A stretch of DNA of 64,000 nucleotides, from NCBI GenBank assembly GCA_006386115.1, contig VFIW01000033.1, positions 1-64,000 of the forward strand, read 5' to 3'. Made by a program: the position numbers and the translations under genes. The stretch is from Globisporangium splendens. Taxonomy: Eukaryota; Oomycota; Peronosporomycetes; Pythiales; Pythiaceae. Below are positions 9,962 through 18,542 of this stretch, piece after piece. Below the pieces are notes generated by a model that saw nothing but the letters and a program-made list of their open reading frames with translations, was not told the origin of the DNA and did no database searches. Every line of letters starts with the position of its first letter. The stretch's first letter is position 1.

Positions 9962-10576
9962 AATATACTCGCCCTACCCCACACGCTCACAACACATTCA
10001 AAACAACACACACAACACACGCGCTCCACACGCCACACCTCGCACACAACACACAACATCACACCATATTCACACACAACACCACGCGCGTCGCCACCCC
10101 CGCGACCTCCCACAGCCTCCGACAACCCCCTCTGCGCACACATGTTCATACCATGCATGTCGCCCCTCCACGAACCGAACCGAACCGAACCGAACCGAAC
10201 CGAACCGAACCGCACGCGCGCACAACACAACACAACACAACACGGATCGCGTCTCTTGACCCCGTGTCCTGTCCTTGCGCTCGTCCTCCAGCTTCGCTCC
10301 AGACATCGCCCACACTCCACAAAAGCGGCTACACGGTCCACTGAGCGACGTCCGGTACGAAACCTACTCGCTTCAACATACATACATGCTTGATTGCTTG
10401 ATTGCGTTATTGTGGAGGCGGCGTCGGAGAGGCAAGAGCACCCCGACGAACTCACAAAGCACCTGGGAAGCATCCTCGACACCTGCCAAAGCACACATCC
10501 ATCTGTCCATCGTGTGCGCTCGTTCAGCATCCAAAAGCATCCAAAAGCATTCAAAAGCATCCAAAACGAAAAGGAT
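9962..10576 (-). repeat. tRNA-Met array unit C, spacer part
   Basis: Third copy of the unit spacer, close to unit A. The CGAAC pentanucleotide run near 10172-10213 is longer than in unit A, and the AAAAGCATCC run is shorter. A reading frame that happens to stay open from 10275 through the spacer and tRNA into ORF1 of LINE2 is not a real N-terminal extension, since it crosses an insertion junction. Confidence 0.8.
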
Positions 10577-10648
10577 TGCTCCCTACCAGGATCGAACTGG
10601 TGACCTTCAGATTATGAGACTAACGCTCTACCGACTGAGCCAAAGAGC
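10577..10648 (-). tRNA. tRNA-Met (CAT), copy C, one base deleted near the acceptor/D-stem junction
   Basis: Identical to copies A and B except that one base is lost in the run near the 5' end (GCTCTTTGG instead of GCTCCTTTGG), leaving 72 nt. The acceptor stem can re-pair with G-U pairs, but only one nucleotide then separates it from the D-stem instead of two. Anticodon CAT, A-box core, T-arm and B-box are intact. It may be a weakened or dead gene. Confidence 0.7.
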
Positions 10649-10748
10649 ACTTCTCAATTTGCCGGCTACCCCACAAGTCGACTCTTCGGAAGAACCCATC
10701 CCCCTCCAGCTCCAAGCTTCTCTCTCCGGTCGCTGTCCCTTCTCTGTC

Positions 10749-13457
10749 ATGTTGAATCCAGCTGCCGCCCAGTCGCTCCGCCCAGCCGCCTCGACCTCCC
10801 CTGTCACTCCGGCCCCGGCTCCAGTGATCGCTCCTGGCCACTCTTCTGGCCAAGCGATCGCTCTCTCCCACATGGACCCTGTCGTTGCTCCCGCCGATGG
10901 CTTCCGTGCCGTGCCCTCCGACGACATCGAAGACCCTGCGCCGCTGGTCGTGCTGTCTTCCCCGTCGTCCGTGCTCGTGCCGCCGCCGCCGCCGTCGTCT
11001 GCGCTTCCTGTTCCTCCTGCTGCTATCGCGCCGCTGGTGGACCTGACGGGAGCAAGCGATAGCGACCAAAGCGACGCAACCGCTGCGCTGCCCTCACCTC
11101 CTGACTCCTCCGGCGACGAAGACGACGCGATGCCTCCTCCGCCTCCTGCTGATGTCGAGCCTGACGTCGACGAGGTGATGCCGTCTGCTGGTGTCGGTGC
11201 TGGTGCTGCTGAAGATCCACGTCCGACGATGGCTATGCTGCTCAGCCAGCAAGAAGCCATTCGTCGCGACAACGCCGAAGTCGATGCTGCTCGTCGCCGC
11301 GTGGAGACCCCGAAGCCTCTCGCGATCGACATCGAAGCGATCGAGCGCCAGTACGCTGCCGGCGGTGACTGGTCTGCCATCGCCTCCAGCATCCACCAGT
11401 CTCGCCCGTACCAGCTTCCCCGTGCCAAGTACGACATGGTGATCGAGACGGGCAAGACGTTCGCCAAGACACCGCTGACGAAGATCATGGCCGCGCTCGT
11501 GGGAACGAACTACGGCAACCGCGCGCTCGACCGTCTATACGAACAGAAGCTCGTCGGCCAAGTGTCGAAGCTGCCGGGTGGCAATCTGCGCCTCAAGCTC
11601 AAGTCTCGTGAAGCGTGCCTGAAGCTCGAGCGCACGACTGTGAGCATCCTCGGTGGTGTCTTCCCGTTCAAGCCGTTCGACGTTCTGGCGAGCAAGTTCT
11701 ACTTGGATGTCTCGAACGTCGACTCGGACACGAACACGGACCTCATGCTGCGTCGGCTGTACCTGCTCGGATGCGAACCGGTGTACGACACGTTCCGCGA
11801 TGTGAACCTGGCGACGGGTCTCACGTCCGCGACGTGGCGTGTGTACTTCCGGTCGAGCGAGTGTCCGCCTCCGCTGGTGGTGAACGGCTCGGTCTGTGAC
11901 CAGATCGTCTTCAACAACAAGCTGTACCCCGCGCACGGCAAGGACGCGCCGTTCCAGTCGGAGCGTCTCCCCTTCGGCTTTCGCTCGCATCACGGCATCG
12001 ACTTGAAGTCGTCCGAATCGTCGAATGCTGCGTTCGCTCGCTCTGCTTCAGCGTCGGTTGCAACTCCCGCTGCCAAGTCGAACTCGTCGAAGAACCAAGA
12101 GAAAGCACTTCCCGCTCCACCGAAGACGTACGCGCAAGCTGCTCAAGCCGGACCGGTCTTCTCCTCGCTCCGCAACGCGCTCGAGGACGAAGAGAAGAAA
12201 GAGGATGGCCAGCTCCAGTCTGGAGCTCAGCATGGCCAGCGATCTGCGGCCAGTCAACTCGCGAAGAGAATCATCGACATCGACGACGCGCTCTCGATCT
12301 CGACGTTCACTGGATCCGGTGGTCGTATCTCGCCGCCTGCGAGTCCGAAGGCTCCGCCCAAGCCGGTGCTGCTGCTGACAAATGGTTCGGACGGCTTCAC
12401 CACCGTCGAGAACAAGAAGAAGCGCTCGCGCGGAGGTGTCGACTTCAGCAACATGCTGACGAAGCAGATGCCAAAGCCGCTCGATGGCGTCGCGACCGCG
12501 AACTACTTCCAGGTGCTCCAGACGATGGAAGTCAGGTTCGAGTCGATCGACGCGACCGTGGACAAGAAGTACGGCGTCCGTCACCACGTGCGTCCGGTCG
12601 ACGTGAAGCGTCCCGGCGCGCTCAAGGCGTCGACCGAGTCTGCGTTCTTCGTCGAGAAGCATCACACGAAGATCCGCAAGGCGTCAAAGCCGTCGCCTGT
12701 CGTCGAGGTGACCGAGTCGATGATCAGCGACGAGAACACGGCGCTTCTGAACACGCTTGCCGACCGTCTCGAGGATGCGGACAAGAAGGTCGACGGCATC
12801 GCCACGATCCTCGGGAAGGCGACGAACCCCGACCACATCCTGAAGAAGGCGGTCGAGTCCCCACTCGCGTTCAACAGCGCGCTGTCGCTCAAGATGGCTG
12901 CTAGTGGCAACGAGATCGAGGAACTCGTGCAGCTGCACATGATCAACCGTGTGCTGAGCGCGACGAAGCCGGATGAAGACACGACGTTTGCTGAGAAGTG
13001 GAAGAAACTCATGGGAGCGTCGGTTCCGTCCAAGCGCCAAGACATCTTCGTCACATGCGGTAAGTGGTGGAAGGTGACCCCGAAGATCTTCGAGCTCACG
13101 CGCTTCACCAAGGCGCTGAGCGCGTTCGAGCTCTCGCTCATGTCGATCGCGCCGACGCTGTTCGCGAACGATCACTGGATCCAGTTCGTGACGGGACATC
13201 CGGTCGAATGGATTCCCGCTCACCACGCGCGTCTGCTGCACCCGAACACGCTGCTGAGTCTCCTGCGGTCGGAGCTTGGCGAGTTGTGCATGACGCACTG
13301 GCGTGAGATCCAGTGGCAAGGCCACATGCTCGATGAACTCGAAGAGCTGCGCACACTCGAGGGACACTACCCAGCGGACGAGTCGGTTCTTCAGCTCCAG
13401 GTCGCGGACGACGGCTCGGTGACGCCAGTGGCGGGAGGCGTAGCCACTCGCTGCTAA
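10749..13457 (+). CDS. LINE2 ORF1 protein
   Basis: 902 codons from the ATG about 100 bp inside the element. The N-terminus (about residues 1-160) is rich in Pro, Ala, Ser and Asp and includes a PPPPPPS run. From RRVETPKPLAIDIEAIERQY onward it follows the same domain order as LINE1 ORF1: an RRM-like core with GGNLRLKLKSREAC, a Ser/Pro/Gln linker, a basic NKKKRSR cluster and a long conserved C-terminal domain ending GGVATRC. No zinc knuckle seen. The likely role is an RNA-binding partner of ORF2. Confidence 0.82.
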   Translation: MLNPAAAQSLRPAASTSPVTPAPAPVIAPGHSSGQAIALSHMDPVVAPADGFRAVPSDDIEDPAPLVVLSSPSSVLVPPPPPSSALPVPPAAIAPLVDLTGASDSDQSDATAALPSPPDSSGDEDDAMPPPPPADVEPDVDEVMPSAGVGAGAAEDPRPTMAMLLSQQEAIRRDNAEVDAARRRVETPKPLAIDIEAIERQYAAGGDWSAIASSIHQSRPYQLPRAKYDMVIETGKTFAKTPLTKIMAALVGTNYGNRALDRLYEQKLVGQVSKLPGGNLRLKLKSREACLKLERTTVSILGGVFPFKPFDVLASKFYLDVSNVDSDTNTDLMLRRLYLLGCEPVYDTFRDVNLATGLTSATWRVYFRSSECPPPLVVNGSVCDQIVFNNKLYPAHGKDAPFQSERLPFGFRSHHGIDLKSSESSNAAFARSASASVATPAAKSNSSKNQEKALPAPPKTYAQAAQAGPVFSSLRNALEDEEKKEDGQLQSGAQHGQRSAASQLAKRIIDIDDALSISTFTGSGGRISPPASPKAPPKPVLLLTNGSDGFTTVENKKKRSRGGVDFSNMLTKQMPKPLDGVATANYFQVLQTMEVRFESIDATVDKKYGVRHHVRPVDVKRPGALKASTESAFFVEKHHTKIRKASKPSPVVEVTESMISDENTALLNTLADRLEDADKKVDGIATILGKATNPDHILKKAVESPLAFNSALSLKMAASGNEIEELVQLHMINRVLSATKPDEDTTFAEKWKKLMGASVPSKRQDIFVTCGKWWKVTPKIFELTRFTKALSAFELSLMSIAPTLFANDHWIQFVTGHPVEWIPAHHARLLHPNTLLSLLRSELGELCMTHWREIQWQGHMLDELEELRTLEGHYPADESVLQLQVADDGSVTPVAGGVATRC

Positions 13458-13497
13458 GACGGTCCCGACATCGCAACCGACTTGGAACAACGCCAGC

Positions 13498-16400
13498 GTG
13501 TTGACCGTGAACACGAACGGCGTCAAGAAGAACGGACACCTCCTGATCGAAAACCTGCTGTCGAAGTACGCGATATCGTGCGTCCAAGAAACCAAGTTCG
13601 CGGACCGCTCGCACCTCGCAAGCTTCAAGTTCCACCTCGAGTCCGCATTCAAGCACAAGCTGTTCGTGAGCGACTCGAACTCGCTGCTGGATCGGCCGAC
13701 GCGCGGTCGGAGCAATGGAGTGCTGACAGTGCTCCGCTCCGACTTCCCCGGCTTCGACACGGTGGTGGAGATGACCCGAATGACCGTCCCTGGCCGGTAC
13801 CTCGTCGTGCGTGTGACGGTTGAGCTCGCTCCCGTCTACATCCACAACGTGTACGCGCCGGTGGACAAGCAAGAGAAACAAGCGTTCTTCTCAAGCCTGC
13901 CGACGGAGGAGTTCGAAGATGGCGCGACGCACTTGGTGCTTGGCGACCTCAACACTCCGCTGGACCCGAGCTTGGACTGTTCGACACCAGATCTGCGCTA
14001 CGACCCGAGTCGTTCGTGCTGCCTTGAGTGGCTGGCACGTCTTGGAGTCGTCGACGCCTGGCGGATCCATCACGACTCGGCACGCGTGTTCACCGGTCCG
14101 ATGCCTCGCAAGAACCGTCTTGACTACATTCTGGTCTCGGACGCGTTCTGCAACAGCTTCTACGGCGACGCCAAGTACTTCCTGCCGAGGCACGCTGGAG
14201 ACCACCTGGCGCACAGTGTGTCGTTCAAGCCGGGCTCGCAACTGCACGGTCGAGGATACTGGAAGTTCCCGCGCTATCTGCTCGACTACCCGTTGGTGGT
14301 GTCGGCGATCCAGCGCGAAGCTGAAGATGTCTTGGCACAGCTCCGCTCCGCGTCAAACCCCGGTAAGACGTGGGAGCAGTGGAAGTCGAGCATCAAGGCG
14401 CAGCTGCAGGACCTCCAGAAGAAGCTCCGCGCACAAGACACGCAAGCTGTCGAAGACGCTCGTGTCGCGCTGGATCAAGCTGCTGCTCGGTACCGAGTCT
14501 CTGCTGACGACGCCAACCGAGAGCTGTACGAGGAAGCCATGCGCGACTACAAGGAGACGGTGACGCGGTCGAGCCAGTATCATCAAGACACTGCGTTCGA
14601 CTTCCAAGCCGCGAACTCCGAGAAGTCGACGAAACACTTCTTCCGACCGCTGGACACGACCTTGAGGCGGGTCTCGATCGAGGGAGTCGCGACACCGAGT
14701 GGAAGTGTCTCGACGAGCCCTCACGAGATCTGTCTTCGCTTCCTGGAGCACTGGGGGTCCGAGATGGGTGACCCAAACAGTCCGACAGGAAGAGCTCCTC
14801 CATCCGATAACGCTGTGCAGCGCAAGCTTCTCGACTCGGTCGTCCGCGTCCTGTCAGAGCTCGACAGGGAGGCTCTCGACATGGACGTGACCGCTCTCGA
14901 CTTGACCGAAGCCATCAAGCACATGAAGGCGACGTCGTCTCCCGGCATGGACGGCTTGACAGCGGGATTCTACCAAGTCGCGCCGGACGTGTTCGGACAG
15001 TGCCTTGAACTGGTCTTCAACGATCGTCTTGAACGTGGCAAACTTCTCGCGTCGCAGCGCAAGTCGGCTGTCGTGCTGTTGCACAAGAAGGGTTCGCGTG
15101 CAGACCCAGGCAACTACCGACCGATCGCGCTCGTCCAAGTCGACGTGAAGGTGTTATCGAAGGCGCTGACGTATCGGCTGCAGTCTGCCATACCGAAGCT
15201 CATCCACCCGGACCAGAAAGGTTTCGTCCGCGGTCGCTCGATCCATCACCACGTGCGCTTCCTCGCTGATCTCCAAGACCTCGTCACCAGTCGCGACGAA
15301 GAGGCGTACGCACTGTTCTTGGATTTCCAGAAGGCGTTCGACCGGGTCAACTGGGACTACATGTTCCGGCTGCTCGAGCGCATGGGGATCGGGGACGGCT
15401 TCACGCGCTGGGTCAAGCTGCTGTACACGGATCCGCAGGCGCATATGCTGATCAACGGTGACATCCAGCCAGCGCTGCATCCAACGCGAGGCGTGAAGCA
15501 AGGCGATCCGCTGTCCGCGCTGCTCTTCATTCTAACGATCGAGCCGCTCGGCAACATGCTTCGATCGCACGAGGAGTACGGCGTGTGTCTGAATGACGAC
15601 CACACTGCGACGAGCATCTTCTTCGCGGACGACTCGGCGCTTCTCGGCAGCTCCATCGTGAACCTTCAGGCGCAGCTTGGGCTCGTGGAGGAGTACTGCC
15701 AAGGCTCCGGCGCGAAGTTGAACCTGTCCAAGTCGGTGCTGCTGGCGCTGAACCGGAGTCACGACTGTCCGTCGATGCCTGGTGTCCAAGTGCTCGGTCG
15801 CTCGGAGTCGGTCAAATACCTCGGTATCCCATTCAGCCAGTCGACTGTCGACGATCGCATCCTTGAGTCGCTTGACCAGCGTTTCTACGACGGCTTCAAG
15901 TCGTGGTATCGCCGCGCTCGGACACTCCGCGGACGCCTCTTGGTCGCGCAGACCATGGTGCTCTCGCGCTTGTGGCACTACACGCAGCACGTCTCGGTTC
16001 CGTCGGCGGTCGTCCGGCGATGGCAGTCGATGTTGAACCGGTTCGTGCTGAGTCGCAAGCACGATCGCGACGCGACGCACGTCCAGTTGATCCCGAGTGA
16101 GTTCCTGTATCTGCGGCGCGCAGACGGCGGTCTTGGTGTCCCGTGTCTCGACGCGCAGCTCAAGCGACAGCGACTCGTTCTCTCGATGCAGTTTGTGGCG
16201 CAGGCTCGCGCGTCGAGCGGACGCTGGTGGACGACTGCGAGCACGGAGTTGCTGCGGTCGATACTTCCTCGATACAGCGGCAGTCACGCGCTCGACTTGC
16301 TGACGATATCACCGCAGCGACACGGCGAGATGATCAAGTGGCGACACGTGTCGACATGGTGGAAGACGACTTGGACGTGGTGGCATCGGACGCGATGGGA

Positions 16401-17589
16401 GAAGACGTGGCGCGACCTGCCGTCCGATGATCGCGTCGAGTACGCGCTTCACCAGCCGATCTGGTTCCACTCCGACGCCGATCTTCACTACGAGCAGCGC
16501 ATGCGCGGCGGCACGACCGCTGCACATCGACGCTGCATCGGCATGGTGCCTGAGCCGCAACGAAGCTTCCGTCTTCACGTCTCTCGTGTCTTCGGTCTTC
16601 GGTCGCTCGCGGACTTCATGCGCGATGGAAGCGCGTGGCCGACGCAAGTCGACTTCGTGAATCGGCACATCGACTTCACACTTGTGGACATCACGCCAGC
16701 GAAGCAAGCCAAGTGGCTGCGCACGCTATACCGCGAAGCGACGCAGATCGTGGAGCGGCTTGGTGCACGTGCTGTTGTTCTGCAGGCGACCGACGGAGGT
16801 AGCCCGAGGTTGGTACCGTACGTCGGCGTCACGAGCAACGAGAAGCTGTGCTTGTTCCCGGAGATCCCGCGCTCGGCCGTCATGTGCATCGTATGGACGC
16901 CGAAGTCGCCGACGAAGCCACACCCGATGAAGATCCACTGGGATCGCGTCGACGAGGACACCATCAAGGCGCATGTGAAGCTTGGCAAGCGTCTGCGCAA
17001 GGTGCTGCTCCCGATCTTCGACGACCTTCAGTTCCGCCTGGCGTTCCGTCTTCTGCCGGTCCGGTCGCGCTTCTGGTTCCTGGAAGCCGCGAACCCGGGA
17101 ATACGCAAGTGTGTGCGTGACGGCTGCGACGCGATCGAGTCCGAGCAGCACTTGTTCTTCGACTGCACGCTCGCATCCGGACTGTGGCGACAGGTGCTCA
17201 GCATCACGACGAAGCTCTTCGCGACACGGCCGACGTGGCTTGACATCGCGCTAGCGAGGCAGCTGCGTGTGTGCGACGAGTGGATGGACCACGAGACGAT
17301 CATAGCCGACGTGTGGCATGTCCTTCGCGCGGTGACGCTTCACTTCGTGTGGTCGGATCGCAATCGGTGTCTGTTCGATGGAAGACAGCCAACACCGACG
17401 ACGCCAGCACTGCTGGTCATCTTCACCACTGCCAGTGCACACTTCCGGTACAACCTGAGGTGTCGATACGACGACGATGAGAGAGCATCACTCGAGAAGG
17501 CGCTTACCAAGATGAGGAAGTATCCGCCTTTCGGTGACTTTGCGACGACCCACCCAGCAATGTTCCAAGTTCGTCACCTCCAGCACTAG
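13498..17589 (+). CDS. LINE2 ORF2: intact APE endonuclease-reverse transcriptase
   Basis: A 1363-codon open frame, placed at the first in-frame GTG; no ATG exists between the ORF1 stop (13457) and the endonuclease domain. Domain order: APE-like endonuclease, residues ~1-230 (VQETKF, NVYAP, GDLNTPLD, RLDYILV, AGDHLAHS); a linker with coiled-coil character, ~255-350; reverse transcriptase, ~460-760 (FLDFQKAFDRVNW, GVKQGDPLSALLF, FFADDSALLG near 709); a conserved thumb/C-terminal region; and a C-x4-C-x7-H-x4-C finger near 1204. All catalytic motifs are present. Expected to make target-primed copies at tRNA-Met genes. Confidence 0.88.
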   Translation: MLTVNTNGVKKNGHLLIENLLSKYAISCVQETKFADRSHLASFKFHLESAFKHKLFVSDSNSLLDRPTRGRSNGVLTVLRSDFPGFDTVVEMTRMTVPGRYLVVRVTVELAPVYIHNVYAPVDKQEKQAFFSSLPTEEFEDGATHLVLGDLNTPLDPSLDCSTPDLRYDPSRSCCLEWLARLGVVDAWRIHHDSARVFTGPMPRKNRLDYILVSDAFCNSFYGDAKYFLPRHAGDHLAHSVSFKPGSQLHGRGYWKFPRYLLDYPLVVSAIQREAEDVLAQLRSASNPGKTWEQWKSSIKAQLQDLQKKLRAQDTQAVEDARVALDQAAARYRVSADDANRELYEEAMRDYKETVTRSSQYHQDTAFDFQAANSEKSTKHFFRPLDTTLRRVSIEGVATPSGSVSTSPHEICLRFLEHWGSEMGDPNSPTGRAPPSDNAVQRKLLDSVVRVLSELDREALDMDVTALDLTEAIKHMKATSSPGMDGLTAGFYQVAPDVFGQCLELVFNDRLERGKLLASQRKSAVVLLHKKGSRADPGNYRPIALVQVDVKVLSKALTYRLQSAIPKLIHPDQKGFVRGRSIHHHVRFLADLQDLVTSRDEEAYALFLDFQKAFDRVNWDYMFRLLERMGIGDGFTRWVKLLYTDPQAHMLINGDIQPALHPTRGVKQGDPLSALLFILTIEPLGNMLRSHEEYGVCLNDDHTATSIFFADDSALLGSSIVNLQAQLGLVEEYCQGSGAKLNLSKSVLLALNRSHDCPSMPGVQVLGRSESVKYLGIPFSQSTVDDRILESLDQRFYDGFKSWYRRARTLRGRLLVAQTMVLSRLWHYTQHVSVPSAVVRRWQSMLNRFVLSRKHDRDATHVQLIPSEFLYLRRADGGLGVPCLDAQLKRQRLVLSMQFVAQARASSGRWWTTASTELLRSILPRYSGSHALDLLTISPQRHGEMIKWRHVSTWWKTTWTWWHRTRWEKTWRDLPSDDRVEYALHQPIWFHSDADLHYEQRMRGGTTAAHRRCIGMVPEPQRSFRLHVSRVFGLRSLADFMRDGSAWPTQVDFVNRHIDFTLVDITPAKQAKWLRTLYREATQIVERLGARAVVLQATDGGSPRLVPYVGVTSNEKLCLFPEIPRSAVMCIVWTPKSPTKPHPMKIHWDRVDEDTIKAHVKLGKRLRKVLLPIFDDLQFRLAFRLLPVRSRFWFLEAANPGIRKCVRDGCDAIESEQHLFFDCTLASGLWRQVLSITTKLFATRPTWLDIALARQLRVCDEWMDHETIIADVWHVLRAVTLHFVWSDRNRCLFDGRQPTPTTPALLVIFTTASAHFRYNLRCRYDDDERASLEKALTKMRKYPPFGDFATTHPAMFQVRHLQH

Positions 17590-17746
17590 TCTCTAGTCAG
17601 AAGATCTTTGACCAGAACGCAACTCGCAAGATCCTGTACCATACCAAGTGTAGAGTATATTTATTCGAAAAGTAGTAGTATCTATATGTAGCTAGGCAGA
17701 TTGAGTCGTCACCCGGTCTTATTCTAGTAATATAGACAACCTTTCA

Positions 17747-17762
17747 ACTGAGCCAAAGGAGC
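17747..17762 (+). repeat. 16-bp target-site duplication, right side of LINE2
   Basis: ACTGAGCCAAAGGAGC followed by AATATACTCG. The left counterpart at 10634-10648 lacks one base, most simply a deletion after insertion. Confidence 0.8.
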
Positions 17763-18369
17763 AATATACTCGCCCTACCCCACACGCTCACAACACATTC
17801 AAAACAACACACACAACACACGCGCTCCACACGCCACACCTCGCACACAACACACAACATCACACCATATTCACACACAACACCACGCGCGTCGCCACCT
17901 CCGCGACCTCCCACAGCCTCCGACAACCCCCTCTGCGCACACATGTCCATACCATGCATGTCGCCCCTCCACGAACCGAACCGAACCGAAACCGAACCGA
18001 AACCGCACGCGCGCACAACAACAACACAACACAACACGGATCGCGTCTCTTGACCCCGTGTCCTGTCCTTGCGCTCGTCCTCCAGCTTCGCTCCAGACAT
18101 CGCCCACACTCCACAAAAGCGGCTACACGGTCCACTGAGCGACGTCCGGTACGAAACCTACTCGCTTCACACATACATACATGCTTGATTGCTTGATTGC
18201 GTTATTGTGGAGGCGGCGTCGGAGAGGCAAGAGCACCCCGACGAACTCACAAAGCACCTGGGAAGCATCCTCGACACCTGCCAAAGCACACATCCATCTG
18301 TCCATCGTGTGCGCTTCGTTCAGCATCCAAAAGCATCCAAAAGCCAGAAGCATCCAAAACGAAAAGGAT
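17763..18369 (-). repeat. tRNA-Met array unit D, spacer part
   Basis: Fourth copy of the unit spacer. The CGAAC run is interrupted here (CGAAACC variants near 17980-18005), and the AAAAGCATCC run contains the AAAAGCCAGAAGC variant also seen in unit B. No protein gene seen. Confidence 0.8.
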
Positions 18370-18442
18370 TGCTCCCTACCAGGATCGAACTGGTGACCTT
18401 CAGATTATGAGACTAACGCTCTACCGACTGAGCCAAAGGAGC
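18370..18442 (-). tRNA. tRNA-Met (CAT), copy D, elongator type
   Basis: 73 nt, same sequence as copies A and B, all stems paired, anticodon CAT. LINE3 begins at 18443, immediately upstream of the tRNA 5' end. Confidence 0.85.
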
Positions 18443-18542
18443 ACTTCTCAATTTGCCGGCTACCCCGCAAGTCGACTTGAGAAATACCAAGCCAACCGCC
18501 GCCTCCACGCCGCCGCCTTCCTACCCTCAAGCTTCTTTCGCA

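Larger units (their letters stand above)
10649..17746 (+). mobile_element. LINE2: full-length tRNA-Met-targeted non-LTR retrotransposon, both ORFs open
   Basis: A 7098-bp element from ACTTCTCAATTTGCC to ACAACCTTTCA. Its left repeat is the tRNA end 10634-10648 (15 bp, one base lost) and its right repeat is 17747-17762. Both ORFs are uninterrupted, making it the best candidate for a competent copy here. Its codons are richer in C/G third positions than LINE1 and LINE3, so it is a different subfamily. Its last ~390 bp are nearly identical to LINE1, suggesting sequence exchange. Confidence 0.88.

Noticed and set aside
10275..10748. Apparent 158-codon N-terminal extension of LINE2 ORF1
   Set aside because: The open frame crosses the tRNA gene and the insertion junction at 10648/10649, so it joins host spacer and element by chance; the ATG at 10749 is the sensible start.
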